In this document: piece after piece, positions 30,100-39,169 of the stretch
Position numbering within the stretch: the stretch's first letter is position 1
How the letters are laid out: every line of letters starts with the position of its first letter
From: Qipengyuania marisflavi
Lineage (GTDB): Bacteria; Pseudomonadota; Alphaproteobacteria; Sphingomonadales; Sphingomonadaceae
NCBI RefSeq assembly: GCF_005884405.1
Contig: NZ_VCAO01000001.1
Location: 676,304 to 740,303, forward strand
DNA length: 64,000 nucleotides
Reading direction: 5' to 3'
Program-made: the position numbers and the translations under genes
The notes under the pieces: model-generated
Seen by the model: the letters and a program-made list of their open reading frames with translations, nothing else
Told to the model about the DNA's origin: nothing
Databases searched by the model: none

Positions 30100-30333
30100 T
30101 CAGCGCGGCGCGCCTTCGGGCAGACCAGCTTCTACTTGAACACAACGATAGCGCACCGGAGCCAACATGCCCTGATGGATACGACCGATTGCTTGCACTG
30201 CTTCGTTTCGACATTCCGCTTCGGAATTAAAAGGTTCTTCGACCAAATGTGTCGACCCAAATGTCCAAGGACCGTCCCAGTCCACTGCGTCTACTGGCGC
30301 CGCATAAATCATGAAAATTAAAACCCATTTCAT
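30100..30333 (-). CDS. Small exported protein of unknown function
   Basis: 77 residues from ATG 30333, seven bases after TTTAGGA; another ATG two codons upstream is too close to that site. MKWVLIFMIYAAPVDA reads as a signal peptide. The mature part is about 60 residues with two cysteines (EAECRNEA and YRCVQVEAG), perhaps forming a disulfide. I do not recognise the family. The gene is on the edge of an AT-rich stretch and unlikely to be part of the TA module. Confidence 0.55.
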   Translation of the reverse strand: MKWVLIFMIYAAPVDAVDWDGPWTFGSTHLVEEPFNSEAECRNEAVQAIGRIHQGMLAPVRYRCVQVEAGLPEGAPR

Positions 30334-30475
30334 AACCATTCCTAAACTTTAAAAAGGTTTACTTGCCTTAACATATGCATCACTTAATTTTCGTACACAG
30401 GCTATCCCAAGTGATAAAAGTCAAGGAGGCATAATAACTTGGACCTAAATTCATAATTATTTTAGCAAATTAAAG

Positions 30476-31537
30476 TCAAGATTTAACTTCTTGAAGTTCT
30501 TGCACTCGAGCCGCTATCGCGTCTGCATGTTGATAAATATCTACGGGTGTGGTGACAACGCGACGCTCCTCTTCATTCTTTCCTGTAAAGACGCCGAGAT
30601 AACGAGCGGTTGAGCTATTAAAATGTAAGCGTGCAATCGGCTTGCGATTATTATCGTCTAACAACACAGCGCAATACGACTTTGCATCCCTCATTATTAC
30701 CCTGTCAGGAGCCACAAATTTAGAGCAAATAGCACGTACGATATTGAAGCCATCAATCTCAACTTGCGTAGTTTCGATAGCGTCTGGCAATGGGCCACCT
30801 TGATTCGGCTCAGTTACATCCTGCCCATGCGACATCGCGTTTTCCAATCGCTCATTGATGCCTTCGCGGATCAGGCTGGAGATTGCTTGAACGATGACCG
30901 CTTGGAATCTTTGGCGTACCGGCTCTGTTAAGCGGCCATCATGCAACCGTGAGGCAAACAATCTAACAAATTCTTCTGATGGCTCCGAAAATTCCTTACG
31001 CAGTTCAGCGGAAACTTGGGAGTGGAGCTTTAGCGTTCCGGCCTGACTGACAATGCGATCAAGATCAAAATCGGCTCTTTGAAACGTACTAAGATGTTTT
31101 ATGTCGGACTTACGGAATATCTCGAGATTGAACGTAAAGAATGGCTTCTCGTCCATCATGTTGGCGCGTTCGGAATCCGTGAAGAACTTATAAATTACGC
31201 CATTTGTTAGCAGCGCCACTCGCGCTGATGTAGCTGCAAAGTATCGAAAAAGCTGACTTGCGTGCTTAATTGATAGTTCGCTCGTGACTGGCTTACACTC
31301 AACTAAAATTGTCACCTCACCACCAACGCAAAGAGCGTAATCGACCTTTTCACCTTTTTTGGTGCCTACGTCGCAAGTGAACTCGGCCTTGACCTCAGAT
31401 GGGTCAAAAATATCGTAGCCGAGCGCTCGCAGAAAGGGCAGGACAAGCGTCGTCTTAGCTGCTTCTTCAGTTTCTAAGATCTCGCGATGCTCACGCAACT
31501 TTGACTGCAGGTCAGTCATGCTTGCTTCTAGGTCCAT
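30476..31537 (-). CDS. Stand-alone HsdR N-terminal-type (PD-(D/E)XK) nuclease-like protein
   Basis: 353 residues from ATG 31537, preceded by GGAGG at good spacing. The N-terminal half matches the HSDR_N type (COG4748-like): ETEEAAKTTLVLPFLRALGYDIF, then candidate metal ligands Glu48 or Glu52, Asp66 (EKVDYAL) and Glu80-x-Lys82 (VECKP). No helicase motor and no HsdM or HsdS gene lies nearby. The C-terminal part (IDGFNIVRAICSKFVAPDRVIM, LLDDNNRKPIARLHFNS) is a second, unrecognised domain. Base composition is visibly AT-richer than its neighbours, suggesting transfer. Function unknown; defence is a guess. Confidence 0.75.
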   Translation of the reverse strand: MDLEASMTDLQSKLREHREILETEEAAKTTLVLPFLRALGYDIFDPSEVKAEFTCDVGTKKGEKVDYALCVGGEVTILVECKPVTSELSIKHASQLFRYFAATSARVALLTNGVIYKFFTDSERANMMDEKPFFTFNLEIFRKSDIKHLSTFQRADFDLDRIVSQAGTLKLHSQVSAELRKEFSEPSEEFVRLFASRLHDGRLTEPVRQRFQAVIVQAISSLIREGINERLENAMSHGQDVTEPNQGGPLPDAIETTQVEIDGFNIVRAICSKFVAPDRVIMRDAKSYCAVLLDDNNRKPIARLHFNSSTARYLGVFTGKNEEERRVVTTPVDIYQHADAIAARVQELQEVKS

Positions 31538-31563
31538 ATTTCCCTCCATTTGCCGATAATCTA

Positions 31564-31731
31564 GACGCACAGTCTTATCATGATCTTGCTTCGGAAAAAG
31601 GTCTATCTCTCGAAGATTTTGCGGATCACCCGCAGCACCGTAAAGACGTCGGCAATGCCGAACTGTATCACTTCGTCGAACTGGCCTCTGGGCTGATTAG
31701 TCTAGGTTGTCGGAGGAATGCGGGCTTTTAG
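31564..31731 (+). pseudogene. Coding-like remnant, C-terminal fragment
   Basis: A 55-codon open stretch ending at TAG 31731 reads like a real protein (DLASEKGLSLEDF, ADHPQHRKDVGNAELYHFVELA). It has no plausible start: upstream the frame runs into the 5' end of the divergent nuclease gene. I read it as the 3' end of a gene cut by arrival of the AT-rich nuclease gene. I do not recognise the family. It could be chance. Confidence 0.35.
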
Positions 31732-31803
31732 GCTTCAGCTCAACTTCGCGCTCAAAAAGAACCATTTTCCTACACGCCTGCTTTCTGCAATCTGATCGCG
31801 GTC

Positions 31804-32355
31804 ATGAGCGACCACGAAACACCCAGCAGCCCCTCCCTCACCCCCACCCGCGCGATTGCGCGGCAGGCGACTTCTGCGGTTGCCTATACTGCGCCCGAGC
31901 CGGAGGCGGACGATCCGCTGCTGGGTTTTGCGCCCTATCTCCACACCGCGCCGCGGCGCAATTCGATTACGCCCGATCTCCAGCGCCGCTTTGTCGCCAC
32001 CCTCGCCGCCACCGGCATCGTCACCCAGGCGGCGCGCTCCATCGGCAAATCGCTGGAGGCGCTGTACAAGCTGCGCGCACGGCCCGGGGCGGAGGGGTTT
32101 GCCGCCGCCTGGGATGCCGCGCTGCGCCACGGGACCGAACGGCTGGAGGATTGCGCGCTGGAGCGGGCGCTGGGCGGCGGGTTCGACGATGATCCCGTCA
32201 GCGGCTGGGCCGGACGCGGCAACGGGTTGCTGATCTATCTTCTGGGCTTGCGCACTGCCTTCCGCGTGGACGAGCGTGCTATCGTGCCCGGACACCCGCT
32301 GTACGAGCGTATTCGCGGCGAGGTGCTGGCCGCAGCCGGCGTGATTACGCGCTGA
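31804..32355 (+). CDS. Conserved hypothetical protein with HTH-like segment
   Basis: 183 residues. A Thr/Pro/Ala-rich N-terminus is followed by a conserved block (RNSITPDLQRRFVATLAATG, VTQAARSIGKSLEALYKLRA) that resembles a DNA-binding helix-turn-helix of the kind seen in terminase small subunits. Then comes an amphipathic helix FAAAWDAALRHGTERLEDCALE. I recall this type as common in sphingomonads and unnamed. It converges with, and overlaps by 11 nt, the LysR gene. No ribosome site is clear before ATG 31804. Confidence 0.65.
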   Translation: MSDHETPSSPSLTPTRAIARQATSAVAYTAPEPEADDPLLGFAPYLHTAPRRNSITPDLQRRFVATLAATGIVTQAARSIGKSLEALYKLRARPGAEGFAAAWDAALRHGTERLEDCALERALGGGFDDDPVSGWAGRGNGLLIYLLGLRTAFRVDERAIVPGHPLYERIRGEVLAAAGVITR

Positions 32356-33142
32356 GGAAATCCACCAGCGATCTGACCTTGCGCGTGCGCCATTGCGGCG
32401 TGGGGGCGACCAGCCAATAGGCGCGGCGGCCGGCGGCGGGGCCTTCCAGCGCATCGAGCCGGCCATCGTCCAGCGCATCGCGCACCAGCAGTTCGGGCAG
32501 CACCGCGCGGCCCAGCCCGGCCAGCGCGCTCGACAGCGCCTGACCCGCATTGCTGACCGCGATATGCGCCTCCGCCCCGTCGGGCAGCGGCACGCCCCAG
32601 TCGATCCAGCGATCGGGAGCGCCGCCGTGGGCGGCCGCGCGGGCCACCGTCATGCGGCTGGCGGGGGCGAGTTCCACGCCCTCCAGATCGCCCGGCCCGT
32701 CAACCAGCCGGATCGCGCAATCGAGGTTCGCCTCGGTAAAGTCGGCATTCTCGTCCGCCACGAAGGTAAAGCGCAGATCGGGCGAGGAGCTGGCAAATTC
32801 GGCCAGCCGCGGGGCCAGCCACTGCGCGTAGAATTCGCGCGGGGCGGCGATGGTGTAGCTGTCGCTGGCCTGCCCGGCCTGCATTGCGGCGACGCTTTCC
32901 TCGAACTTCAGGAAGCCTTCGCGCAGCGCGTCGAGCCCGGCATCGCCTTCCTCGGTCAGCTCCAGCCCCTTGCTGGTGCGGCGGAACAGCACGGTGCCCA
33001 GATGATCCTCCAGCGCGCGAATCTGCTGGCCCACGGCGGCGGGTGTCACCGCCAGCTCGTCCGCCGCGCGGGTAAAGCTGAGGTGCCGGGCAGCGGCGTC
33101 ATAGACGCGCAGGGCGTTGAGGGGCAGGTGCGTACGCTTCAT
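32345..33142 (-). CDS. LysR-family transcriptional regulator (GcvA-like)
   Basis: 265 residues, slightly short for the family (about 300). The N-terminal winged HTH is clear: LNALRVYDAAARHLSFTRAADELAVTPAAVGQQIRALEDHLG. The effector-binding region follows, including IAAPREFYAQWLAPRLAEF and VSNAGQALSSALAGLGRAVL. LysR regulators usually control a divergent neighbour, but the gene upstream (S9 peptidase) is co-oriented and ends 43 nt before, so the target is unclear. Confidence 0.88.
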   Translation of the reverse strand: MKRTHLPLNALRVYDAAARHLSFTRAADELAVTPAAVGQQIRALEDHLGTVLFRRTSKGLELTEEGDAGLDALREGFLKFEESVAAMQAGQASDSYTIAAPREFYAQWLAPRLAEFASSSPDLRFTFVADENADFTEANLDCAIRLVDGPGDLEGVELAPASRMTVARAAAHGGAPDRWIDWGVPLPDGAEAHIAVSNAGQALSSALAGLGRAVLPELLVRDALDDGRLDALEGPAAGRRAYWLVAPTPQWRTRKVRSLVDFLSA

Positions 33143-33184
33143 GGTGCACGCCTGTTAAGCAGTGCTGCATTGCAACACAAGCGG

Positions 33185-35173
33185 TCAGTCCGCCGGATTG
33201 TGCCGCTGGAGGAAATCCACCACCGCGATCAGCAGCTTTTCCTCATTCTCCTCGTCCGCAATCGAATGGCCATCATCCAGAGCCAGCGTCTCCAGCGTCT
33301 TGCGATTGCGCTCTGCCGCCTTGGTCATCACCTCGAACTGGCGGAACGGCACGCGCTTGTCCTTGCGGCCATGCGCCAGCAGCACCGGTCGGTCGAGCTG
33401 CCTGATCTTGGCCACCGGCGACACATCGCTGAGGTCGAAATTGCGCGTCTTGCCCCGGACGATCGGCTTCCACTTCTCGCGATAGAAACGGTTGCCGAGA
33501 TAGTCCTTGTCATAGGCCAGCTGGCGGTCCCAATCGGTCACGCCAGCCCAGCTCGCCGCGCAGCGATAGATATCCGGGTTGCGGATCACCGCCCACAGCG
33601 CAGCATAGCCCCCATAACTGGCCCCGAAGATGCACACCCGCGCCGGATCGGCATGCCCCTGCGCCACGGCCCAGGCCACGGCATCATCCAGATCGTCCTG
33701 CATCCGCCGACCGATCTCGCCCTCGCCGCGATCCTCATAGGCTTTGCCGAACCCGCCTGATCCGCGGTAATTGGGCTGCACCACCGCATAGCCGCGATTG
33801 GCGAGCAATTGCACCCAGTCCTGATAGTCCAGCGTGTCGCGCACTCCGAACGGGCCGCCGTGGGGCATGATCACCAGCGGGAAATTGCCATCACCCCGCC
33901 CGCGCGGCAGCGTGAGATAACTGCGCATGGTGCCCCCGTCGCGCGTGGGCACGTCAAATGCCTGCCCCTTTGCCAGCAGCCGGAAATCGATTTTAGGCCG
34001 TAGATTGGCGAAGAAATCGAGGCGCTTTTCATTGGGGCTGTAAATATACAGGCCGCCTGGATCATCAGGCCCATCCTGCAGCACCAGCATCCGGCCCTGC
34101 TCGGCCACCGAGATAATGCGAACCTGACCAACCCCCAGAGCCGCCTCAAGATCTGCCTGCGCCCGCTGCATTTCCGGAGTGAACCAGATGCGCCGCGAGG
34201 AGTCTTCGGTAATCCCAGAACCGATCGCCTTGCCCGCCTTGTCGAAAACGACCTCTTCAGCATCCCAGCGCGGGTCTTCGAAAACGATCCGCCCCGGCTC
34301 GCCAGTCCGGTAATCCACTTCGCGCAACACCTTGCGGCCGTCATCGGTTTTGACGAAAGCATAGCCCAGATCGCTGCCCGGCCGGATACCAATGATATCC
34401 CACGCGTCCATCGCTGCTTCGTCTTTGGCCTTGAACTTGGTGACGCGGGTGAATTCCTGACCCGGACCGGAGCGATAGAATATCTCGACAGAGCCGCCGC
34501 CGGTAATCCCGATGCCCAGCCGCACGACCCCCGCGCTATCAGCGTACCATTCATCGATATCGCGATCTTTTTCCTGCACGATAATGCCGTTTTGCTCAGC
34601 ATTGCCATCAAGCGGGAGGCGCCAGACGTCCTGTTGCCGCGATCCGTCATTGTTCAGCGACAGCAGCACATAACTGCCAGCCGGATCGGTATAAAGCAGG
34701 TCGTCGCCTTCCTGACCCTGCCGCGCCAACCCGACATAGCTCAGCGCGCCCGTGGCGACATCGACCACCAGCAACCGCGAGCTCTGCGCCCAATACAGCG
34801 CGGTCTTGTCTTCCCGAATTACCGAGAGCAGGATGCGGTTGTCGCCCGCCCATTTGAACCAGAGAAAATTGTCCGCGTCGGCAACTTCGACCGTACGCTC
34901 CAGCGCGCGGGTCGAGGCATCGTAAATTCGCACCAGCATTTTGCCATCGACGCTTTCGGTCATCGCCAGCCGCCGCCCGGTCTGGGACAATTTGGCCCCG
35001 CCAAGTTTGAGCTGAGAAGCGAAGGCTTTGACCGGGATTTCTGCAGGGCGGCCCTGCGCATCAATCGCGGGCGCGGGTTCCGGTGCTGCCTGCGCGATAA
35101 CGGCTGTAGGTGCGGCCAGAGCCAGCGCAACAGAGGCGGCAGCGAAGCTGAACCTTGAACGAAAACGCGACAT
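33185..35173 (-). CDS. Exported S9-family (prolyl oligopeptidase-type) serine peptidase
   Basis: 662 residues from ATG 35173, with a signal peptide (MSRFRSRFSFAAASVALALAAPTAVIAQA). The first 400 residues form a beta-propeller-like domain. The C-terminal alpha/beta hydrolase domain holds the nucleophile elbow GASYGGYAAL, the acid in HGRKDKRVPF and the histidine in DDGHS. It probably cleaves short peptides in the periplasm. Dipeptidyl/acylaminoacyl specificity cannot be told. It is 69 nt from apaG. Confidence 0.88.
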   Translation of the reverse strand: MSRFRSRFSFAAASVALALAAPTAVIAQAAPEPAPAIDAQGRPAEIPVKAFASQLKLGGAKLSQTGRRLAMTESVDGKMLVRIYDASTRALERTVEVADADNFLWFKWAGDNRILLSVIREDKTALYWAQSSRLLVVDVATGALSYVGLARQGQEGDDLLYTDPAGSYVLLSLNNDGSRQQDVWRLPLDGNAEQNGIIVQEKDRDIDEWYADSAGVVRLGIGITGGGSVEIFYRSGPGQEFTRVTKFKAKDEAAMDAWDIIGIRPGSDLGYAFVKTDDGRKVLREVDYRTGEPGRIVFEDPRWDAEEVVFDKAGKAIGSGITEDSSRRIWFTPEMQRAQADLEAALGVGQVRIISVAEQGRMLVLQDGPDDPGGLYIYSPNEKRLDFFANLRPKIDFRLLAKGQAFDVPTRDGGTMRSYLTLPRGRGDGNFPLVIMPHGGPFGVRDTLDYQDWVQLLANRGYAVVQPNYRGSGGFGKAYEDRGEGEIGRRMQDDLDDAVAWAVAQGHADPARVCIFGASYGGYAALWAVIRNPDIYRCAASWAGVTDWDRQLAYDKDYLGNRFYREKWKPIVRGKTRNFDLSDVSPVAKIRQLDRPVLLAHGRKDKRVPFRQFEVMTKAAERNRKTLETLALDDGHSIADEENEEKLLIAVVDFLQRHNPAD

Positions 35174-35242
35174 AAAACCCCCTGCGACAGGCAAAGTCTA
35201 TGCGAATTGTGCCCTATGACAAGCGCTTATGCGCGCCGCCAA

Positions 35243-35644
35243 TCAGGATGCAGTGGCAGGCGCCGCCAGCGGGAAGAACGGGATGCGCACTTCCAGCGGT
35301 GATCCGTCTTCGGCGTGGAAAGTGTAGAACCCCTCCATCGAACCATGCGGCGTATCCAGCGGACAGCCAGAGACATAATCATGGCTCTGCCCCGGCATCA
35401 GCACCGGCTGTTCGCCAACCACACCGTCACCTTCGATATGGCTGACCATGCCCGCACCATCGGTGATCCGCCAATGCCGCGTCATCAGCTGGACCCGCTC
35501 GTGCGAATGGTTTTCAATGCGGATATGATACACCCAGAACCACTTCCCCGCCTCCGGCTCCGACTGTTCGGGAAGGAAATTGGCCACGACCCGAACGGTT
35601 ATCCCGTCGGTCATGGCGGCATGCTGGAAGAGTTCTGCAATCAC
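35243..35644 (-). CDS. apaG: ApaG protein
   Basis: 133 residues of the single-domain ApaG/DUF525 fold: FWVYHIRIENHSHERVQLMTRHWRI, EGDGVVGEQPVLMPGQ and YVSGCPLDTPHGSMEG are signatures. The family is linked to Co2+/Mg2+ homeostasis and nucleotide metabolism, with uncertain biochemistry. I start at GTG 35644 because the resulting ELFQHAA segment resembles homologs; ATG 35614 is the alternative. Confidence 0.85.
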   Translation of the reverse strand: MIAELFQHAAMTDGITVRVVANFLPEQSEPEAGKWFWVYHIRIENHSHERVQLMTRHWRITDGAGMVSHIEGDGVVGEQPVLMPGQSHDYVSGCPLDTPHGSMEGFYTFHAEDGSPLEVRIPFFPLAAPATAS

Positions 35645-35872
35645 CCCCCCAAAATAGCGCCTGATCCGCCCCCGACAAGGGCAGCGGGCCAGTTACCCTC
35701 TGTGGCGTGGCTCACTTACCTCACCGACGCCAAGCCCATATTCCTGAGTATAAATCCGTAGCCGATGGTTAACATCGGTTTACCGCGCTTCGACAGCAAG
35801 CCTTAGTATGGTGGTTTTAGTGTGAACACTGGAGCGAAAGGCCGGATTGTCTTTTGCAAAGCGGAGTGGGTC

Positions 35873-35974
35873 ATGCTGTTTTCCTTTGTCCAGCGTCTGG
35901 TGTGCCAGACCAGTGGAGTCGGCCGGGTGCCCTTGGCGCTCGCTGCGCCTCTGGTAGCACTGCTGATCGTCTAA
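35873..35974 (+). CDS. Possible small hydrophobic protein
   Basis: A 33-codon frame, MLFSFVQRLVCQTSGVGRVP then LALAAPLVALLIV, starts seven bases after GCGGAG in an otherwise empty 343-nt gap. The C-terminal half could cross a membrane. Coding status is uncertain; it is included because start, ribosome site and hydrophobic pattern agree. The rest of the gap (35645-35872) holds only a small hairpin CCGATG/CATCGG at 35762-35778 and a palindrome AGTGT-GA-ACACT at 35819-35830. Confidence 0.3.
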   Translation: MLFSFVQRLVCQTSGVGRVPLALAAPLVALLIV

Positions 35975-35987
35975 CGCGCCGCAGCAT

Positions 35988-36590
35988 TCAGACGCGGGCG
36001 AGTTCGTCCTCGATCTGGCTCAGGCGTTCCTTGCCGAAGAACATTTCATTACCGACGAACATTGTCGGAATGCCGAATGCACCGCGCACCACCGCGTGGG
36101 CGGTGTTGTCGGCCAAGACCTGTTTCACCGCCGGGTCCTGAGTGCGTTGGAGCAGCGCCGCCGCGTCGAAGCCCGCAGCGGTCAGTTCCGCAGCTACCAT
36201 CTCAACATCGCCGCAGTCGATATTGCGCTCCCACACGGCGGGCAGCAGCGCCTCGACCAACCGGATCCGCTCGTCACCAGATACAGCCACCAGCAGCCGC
36301 TGGAGCAGGATTGAATTGAATGGCAGTGCGGGATGCACGCGGAACCGGTCCATGCCGTGCTTTTTCACGAAACGCTGGAATTCCAGCATCGCATATTCGA
36401 CTTTGCCCTTCACCCCTGCGTCCCGCGTCATCGGCGGGGAATTGCCGGTAAGCTTGTGCATTCCGCCAAGAAACACCGGCGTCACCACCAGCGCGGCGCC
36501 CTGCCGCTGTGCGATATCGCGCAGGGGATAATATGCGAGATAGCCATTGGGCGCGGCGAGGTCGAAGATCAGTTCGACCGTGCGGTTCAC
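35988..36590 (-). CDS. 2-hydroxychromene-2-carboxylate isomerase-like protein (DsbA fold)
   Basis: 200 residues of the DsbA-fold kappa-class GST-like family: LIFDLAAPNGYLAYYPLRDIA, FRVHPALPFNSILLQRLL, and the conserved GAFGIPTMFVGNEMFFGKERL. The enzyme in naphthalene breakdown isomerises 2-hydroxychromene-2-carboxylate. Here it has no pathway neighbours, so the physiological substrate is unknown. It starts with GTG overlapping the metZ stop (GTGA). Confidence 0.85.
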   Translation of the reverse strand: MNRTVELIFDLAAPNGYLAYYPLRDIAQRQGAALVVTPVFLGGMHKLTGNSPPMTRDAGVKGKVEYAMLEFQRFVKKHGMDRFRVHPALPFNSILLQRLLVAVSGDERIRLVEALLPAVWERNIDCGDVEMVAAELTAAGFDAAALLQRTQDPAVKQVLADNTAHAVVRGAFGIPTMFVGNEMFFGKERLSQIEDELARV

Positions 36591-37792
36591 AGCCCCGCAG
36601 CCTTTAGCGCGCGGACGAGGTCTTCCTTGACGTCCTCAATATCCTCCAGCCCCACATTGATCCGCAGCAGCCCCTCGGTCACGCCCATCGCGTCGCGGTC
36701 TTCCTGCGTCATGCCCGCGTGGGTGGTGCTGGCGGGATGGCACATCAGGCTGCGCGCATCGCCGATATTGTTCGAGATATCGACCAGTTCCAATGCGTCG
36801 AGCAGGGCAAAGGCCTGCGCACGGTCAGCCACTTCGAATGCGAAGATCGGGCCGAAGGCATCCATCTGGCTGGCCGCCAGTTCATGGCGCGGGTGGCTTG
36901 GCAGACCGGGGTGCAGGATGCGCGGGACGCGGGTTTCGATAAAGCGGCCCAGCGCCAGCGCATTTTCGCTCTGCCGGTGCGCGCGCAGACTCAGCGTCTC
37001 CAGCCCCTTGAGCACAACCCAGGCGTTGAAGGGCGAGATATTCGGCCCGGTGTTGCGCTGGAACGGCAGCAGCACTTCCTCGATCCATTGCTGCGATGCG
37101 CAGATCGCGCCGGCCAGCACACGGCCCTGCCCGTCCATCAGCTTGGTGGCGCTATAGGCCACCACGTCAGCACCAAATTCCATCGGGCGTTGCAGCGCCG
37201 CAGTGGCAAAGGCGTTGTCGACCACGCTGGTGATCCCGTGCGCCTTGGCCAGCCCGCAGACATGCGCCAGATCGACCACGTCGAGCGTGGGATTAGCGGG
37301 CGTCTCGAAAAAGAAGACTTTGGTGTTGGGGCGGATTGCGGCCTCCCACGCGGCGTCATCGGTGCTGTCGATCACGCTGCATTCGATCCCGAAGCGTGGC
37401 AACAGAGAATCGAGCAGCCAGCGGCACGAGCCAAACGCCGCGCGCGCGCCAACCACATGGTCGCCCGCTGACAACTGGCACAGCAACGCCGCCGTCATCG
37501 CCGCCATCCCGCTGGCCTGCGCCCGGCACGCCTCTGCGCCTTCCATCAGCGCGATGCGTTCCTCCAGCATTGCGACGGTGGGGTTCTGCAGGCGCGAATA
37601 GGTCATCCCCTCCGCCTCACCCGCAAAGCGCGCCGCGACAGTCGCGGCATCGTCATAGGTATAACCAGAGGACAGGAACAGCGCCTCGCTGGTCTCGCCA
37701 TGTTCGCTGCGCCAGGTCCCCCCGCGCACAGCCTGCGTTGCGGGGCGCCAATGTGACGTGATCGAGCGGTCGGTTCCGGTGGTCTTTTTCAT
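36587..37792 (-). CDS. metZ: O-succinylhomoserine sulfhydrylase
   Basis: 401 residues. A PLP enzyme of Cys/Met metabolism making homocysteine from O-succinylhomoserine and sulfide. PLP lysine Lys217 is in YSATKLMDGQGRVLAGA, with SRLQNPTVAMLEERI and ETPANPTLDVVDL typical of the family. Cystathionine gamma-synthase is the main alternative, but the MDGQGRVLAGA segment favours MetZ. The 84-nt gap to the divergent GT39 gene shows no recognised SAM riboswitch. Confidence 0.9.
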   Translation of the reverse strand: MKKTTGTDRSITSHWRPATQAVRGGTWRSEHGETSEALFLSSGYTYDDAATVAARFAGEAEGMTYSRLQNPTVAMLEERIALMEGAEACRAQASGMAAMTAALLCQLSAGDHVVGARAAFGSCRWLLDSLLPRFGIECSVIDSTDDAAWEAAIRPNTKVFFFETPANPTLDVVDLAHVCGLAKAHGITSVVDNAFATAALQRPMEFGADVVAYSATKLMDGQGRVLAGAICASQQWIEEVLLPFQRNTGPNISPFNAWVVLKGLETLSLRAHRQSENALALGRFIETRVPRILHPGLPSHPRHELAASQMDAFGPIFAFEVADRAQAFALLDALELVDISNNIGDARSLMCHPASTTHAGMTQEDRDAMGVTEGLLRINVGLEDIEDVKEDLVRALKAAGL

Positions 37793-37876
37793 AGCGGGCG
37801 GTGTCTAGCAGCCACCCAAGTCGCCGCAAGCAAAGGCTGTTGTCAGCGCGCAAAGCCTCGCTTAGGCGATGGCGTG

Positions 37877-39148
37877 ATGAGCCGCGCCCCCGACCAGCCC
37901 CGCGACCCCCTGGCCTGGTGCGCCATCATCGCACTGGCGTTCTGGCTGCTGGTGCTGGCCAATCTGGCGATCCCCACCGCGCCCTATTTCGACGAGGTGC
38001 ATTATTTGCCCGCCGCGCGTGAGCTGTTGGCGATGGGGGATTACACCAATCGCGAACATCCGTTGCTGGGCAAGGAATTGCTGGCGGCGGGTATCGCGCT
38101 GCTGGGTGATAACAGCTGGGGGTGGCGGATATTCCCCTCGCTGGCGGGGGCATTGGCACTGTTCGCTGCGATGCGGGCGCTGTGGTTTTCCAGTTGCAGC
38201 CGGTTTGCCACACTGGCCTATGGCGTGCTGCTGGCGACCGGCTTTGCGCTGTTTGTCCATGCGCGGATCGCGATGCTCGATATTTTCATGGTCGCATTCC
38301 TGTGCGTAGCGGCGTGGCAGATGGCGGGCGCGATGCGCGAGCCGGAGACGGGGCGCTGGCGATTGGCGCTGACCGGCGCGGCGCTGGGGCTGGCGATGGC
38401 GGCCAAGTGGAATGCGATCCCGCTGGCGGTGCTGCCGGGGCTGGCGTTCCTGATGCTGCGCTGGCGCGCGGGTCGGCGGCGTTTGCTGCTGTCACGCCGC
38501 GGTGCGCCGGTGCCGGGGATCACTCTGGCAGAGGCTGCGCTGTGGCTGGGCGCGGTGCCATTGCTGGTTTACGCCGCCACTTTCATCCCGGCGTATTGCT
38601 TCGCCAATGGCGCGATCGAGGGGGGCCTGATCGCGCATCACCGCGAGATGCTGTCGCTGCAAACGCAGGTGCTGTCATCGCATCCCTATCAGTCAAGCTG
38701 GCCCGATTGGGTGATCAACTGGCGCGCAATCTGGTATCTTTACGAGCTGGTCGACGGGGCGCAGCGCGGAGTGATGCTGATCGGCAATCCGCTGACGATG
38801 CTGCTGGGATTGCCCGCGCTGTTCTGGTGTCTGTGGCAGGGCATGGTGCGGCGGCGCGCGGCGCATGGCGCGGTGGTGCTGCTGTATGCTGTCAGCCTGG
38901 GCTTCTGGATGGTCGCACCCAAATCTGTGCAGTTCTATTACCACTATTTCCTGCCCGGCATGGTGTTGCTCGCCGCCTTGGCATTGTCGATGGATGATCT
39001 GCGGGAGGCGGGATGGCGCAAGTCGGCACTGGCAGTGCTGGCGGCTAGCATGGTGTTGTTTGCAGGCTTCTATCCGATCCTCAGCGCCGCGCCGCTGGAA
39101 GGCGTCAACAGCTTCACATGGTGGACCTGGCTGATCAGCTGGCGGTGA
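37877..39148 (+). CDS. GT39/PMT-type membrane glycosyltransferase
   Basis: 423 residues with about ten membrane segments. The first luminal/periplasmic loop holds the GT-C Asp-Glu pair (PYFDEVHYLPAARELL), and NREHPLLGKELLAAG follows as in dolichyl-phosphate-mannose protein mannosyltransferases (PMT_2). It probably transfers a sugar from polyprenyl phosphate to a protein or glycan in the periplasm. It converges on the polyprenyl-phosphate glycosyltransferase-GtrA gene, which may make the donor. ATG 37877 has a weak ribosome site; GTG is one codon upstream. Confidence 0.8.
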   Translation: MSRAPDQPRDPLAWCAIIALAFWLLVLANLAIPTAPYFDEVHYLPAARELLAMGDYTNREHPLLGKELLAAGIALLGDNSWGWRIFPSLAGALALFAAMRALWFSSCSRFATLAYGVLLATGFALFVHARIAMLDIFMVAFLCVAAWQMAGAMREPETGRWRLALTGAALGLAMAAKWNAIPLAVLPGLAFLMLRWRAGRRRLLLSRRGAPVPGITLAEAALWLGAVPLLVYAATFIPAYCFANGAIEGGLIAHHREMLSLQTQVLSSHPYQSSWPDWVINWRAIWYLYELVDGAQRGVMLIGNPLTMLLGLPALFWCLWQGMVRRRAAHGAVVLLYAVSLGFWMVAPKSVQFYYHYFLPGMVLLAALALSMDDLREAGWRKSALAVLAASMVLFAGFYPILSAAPLEGVNSFTWWTWLISWR

Positions 39149-39169
39149 TTTCCCGCCGTGCCTATCGGC

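Noticed and set aside
37859-37864. TAAGCG near metZ as a third copy of the ribosomal promoter motif
   Set aside because: The bases 17 nt upstream (GCGCGG) do not resemble TTGAC.
37793-37876. SAM-type riboswitch before metZ
   Set aside because: Only 84 nt separate the divergent starts, and I could not place the conserved core of SAM-II or SAM/SAH elements.
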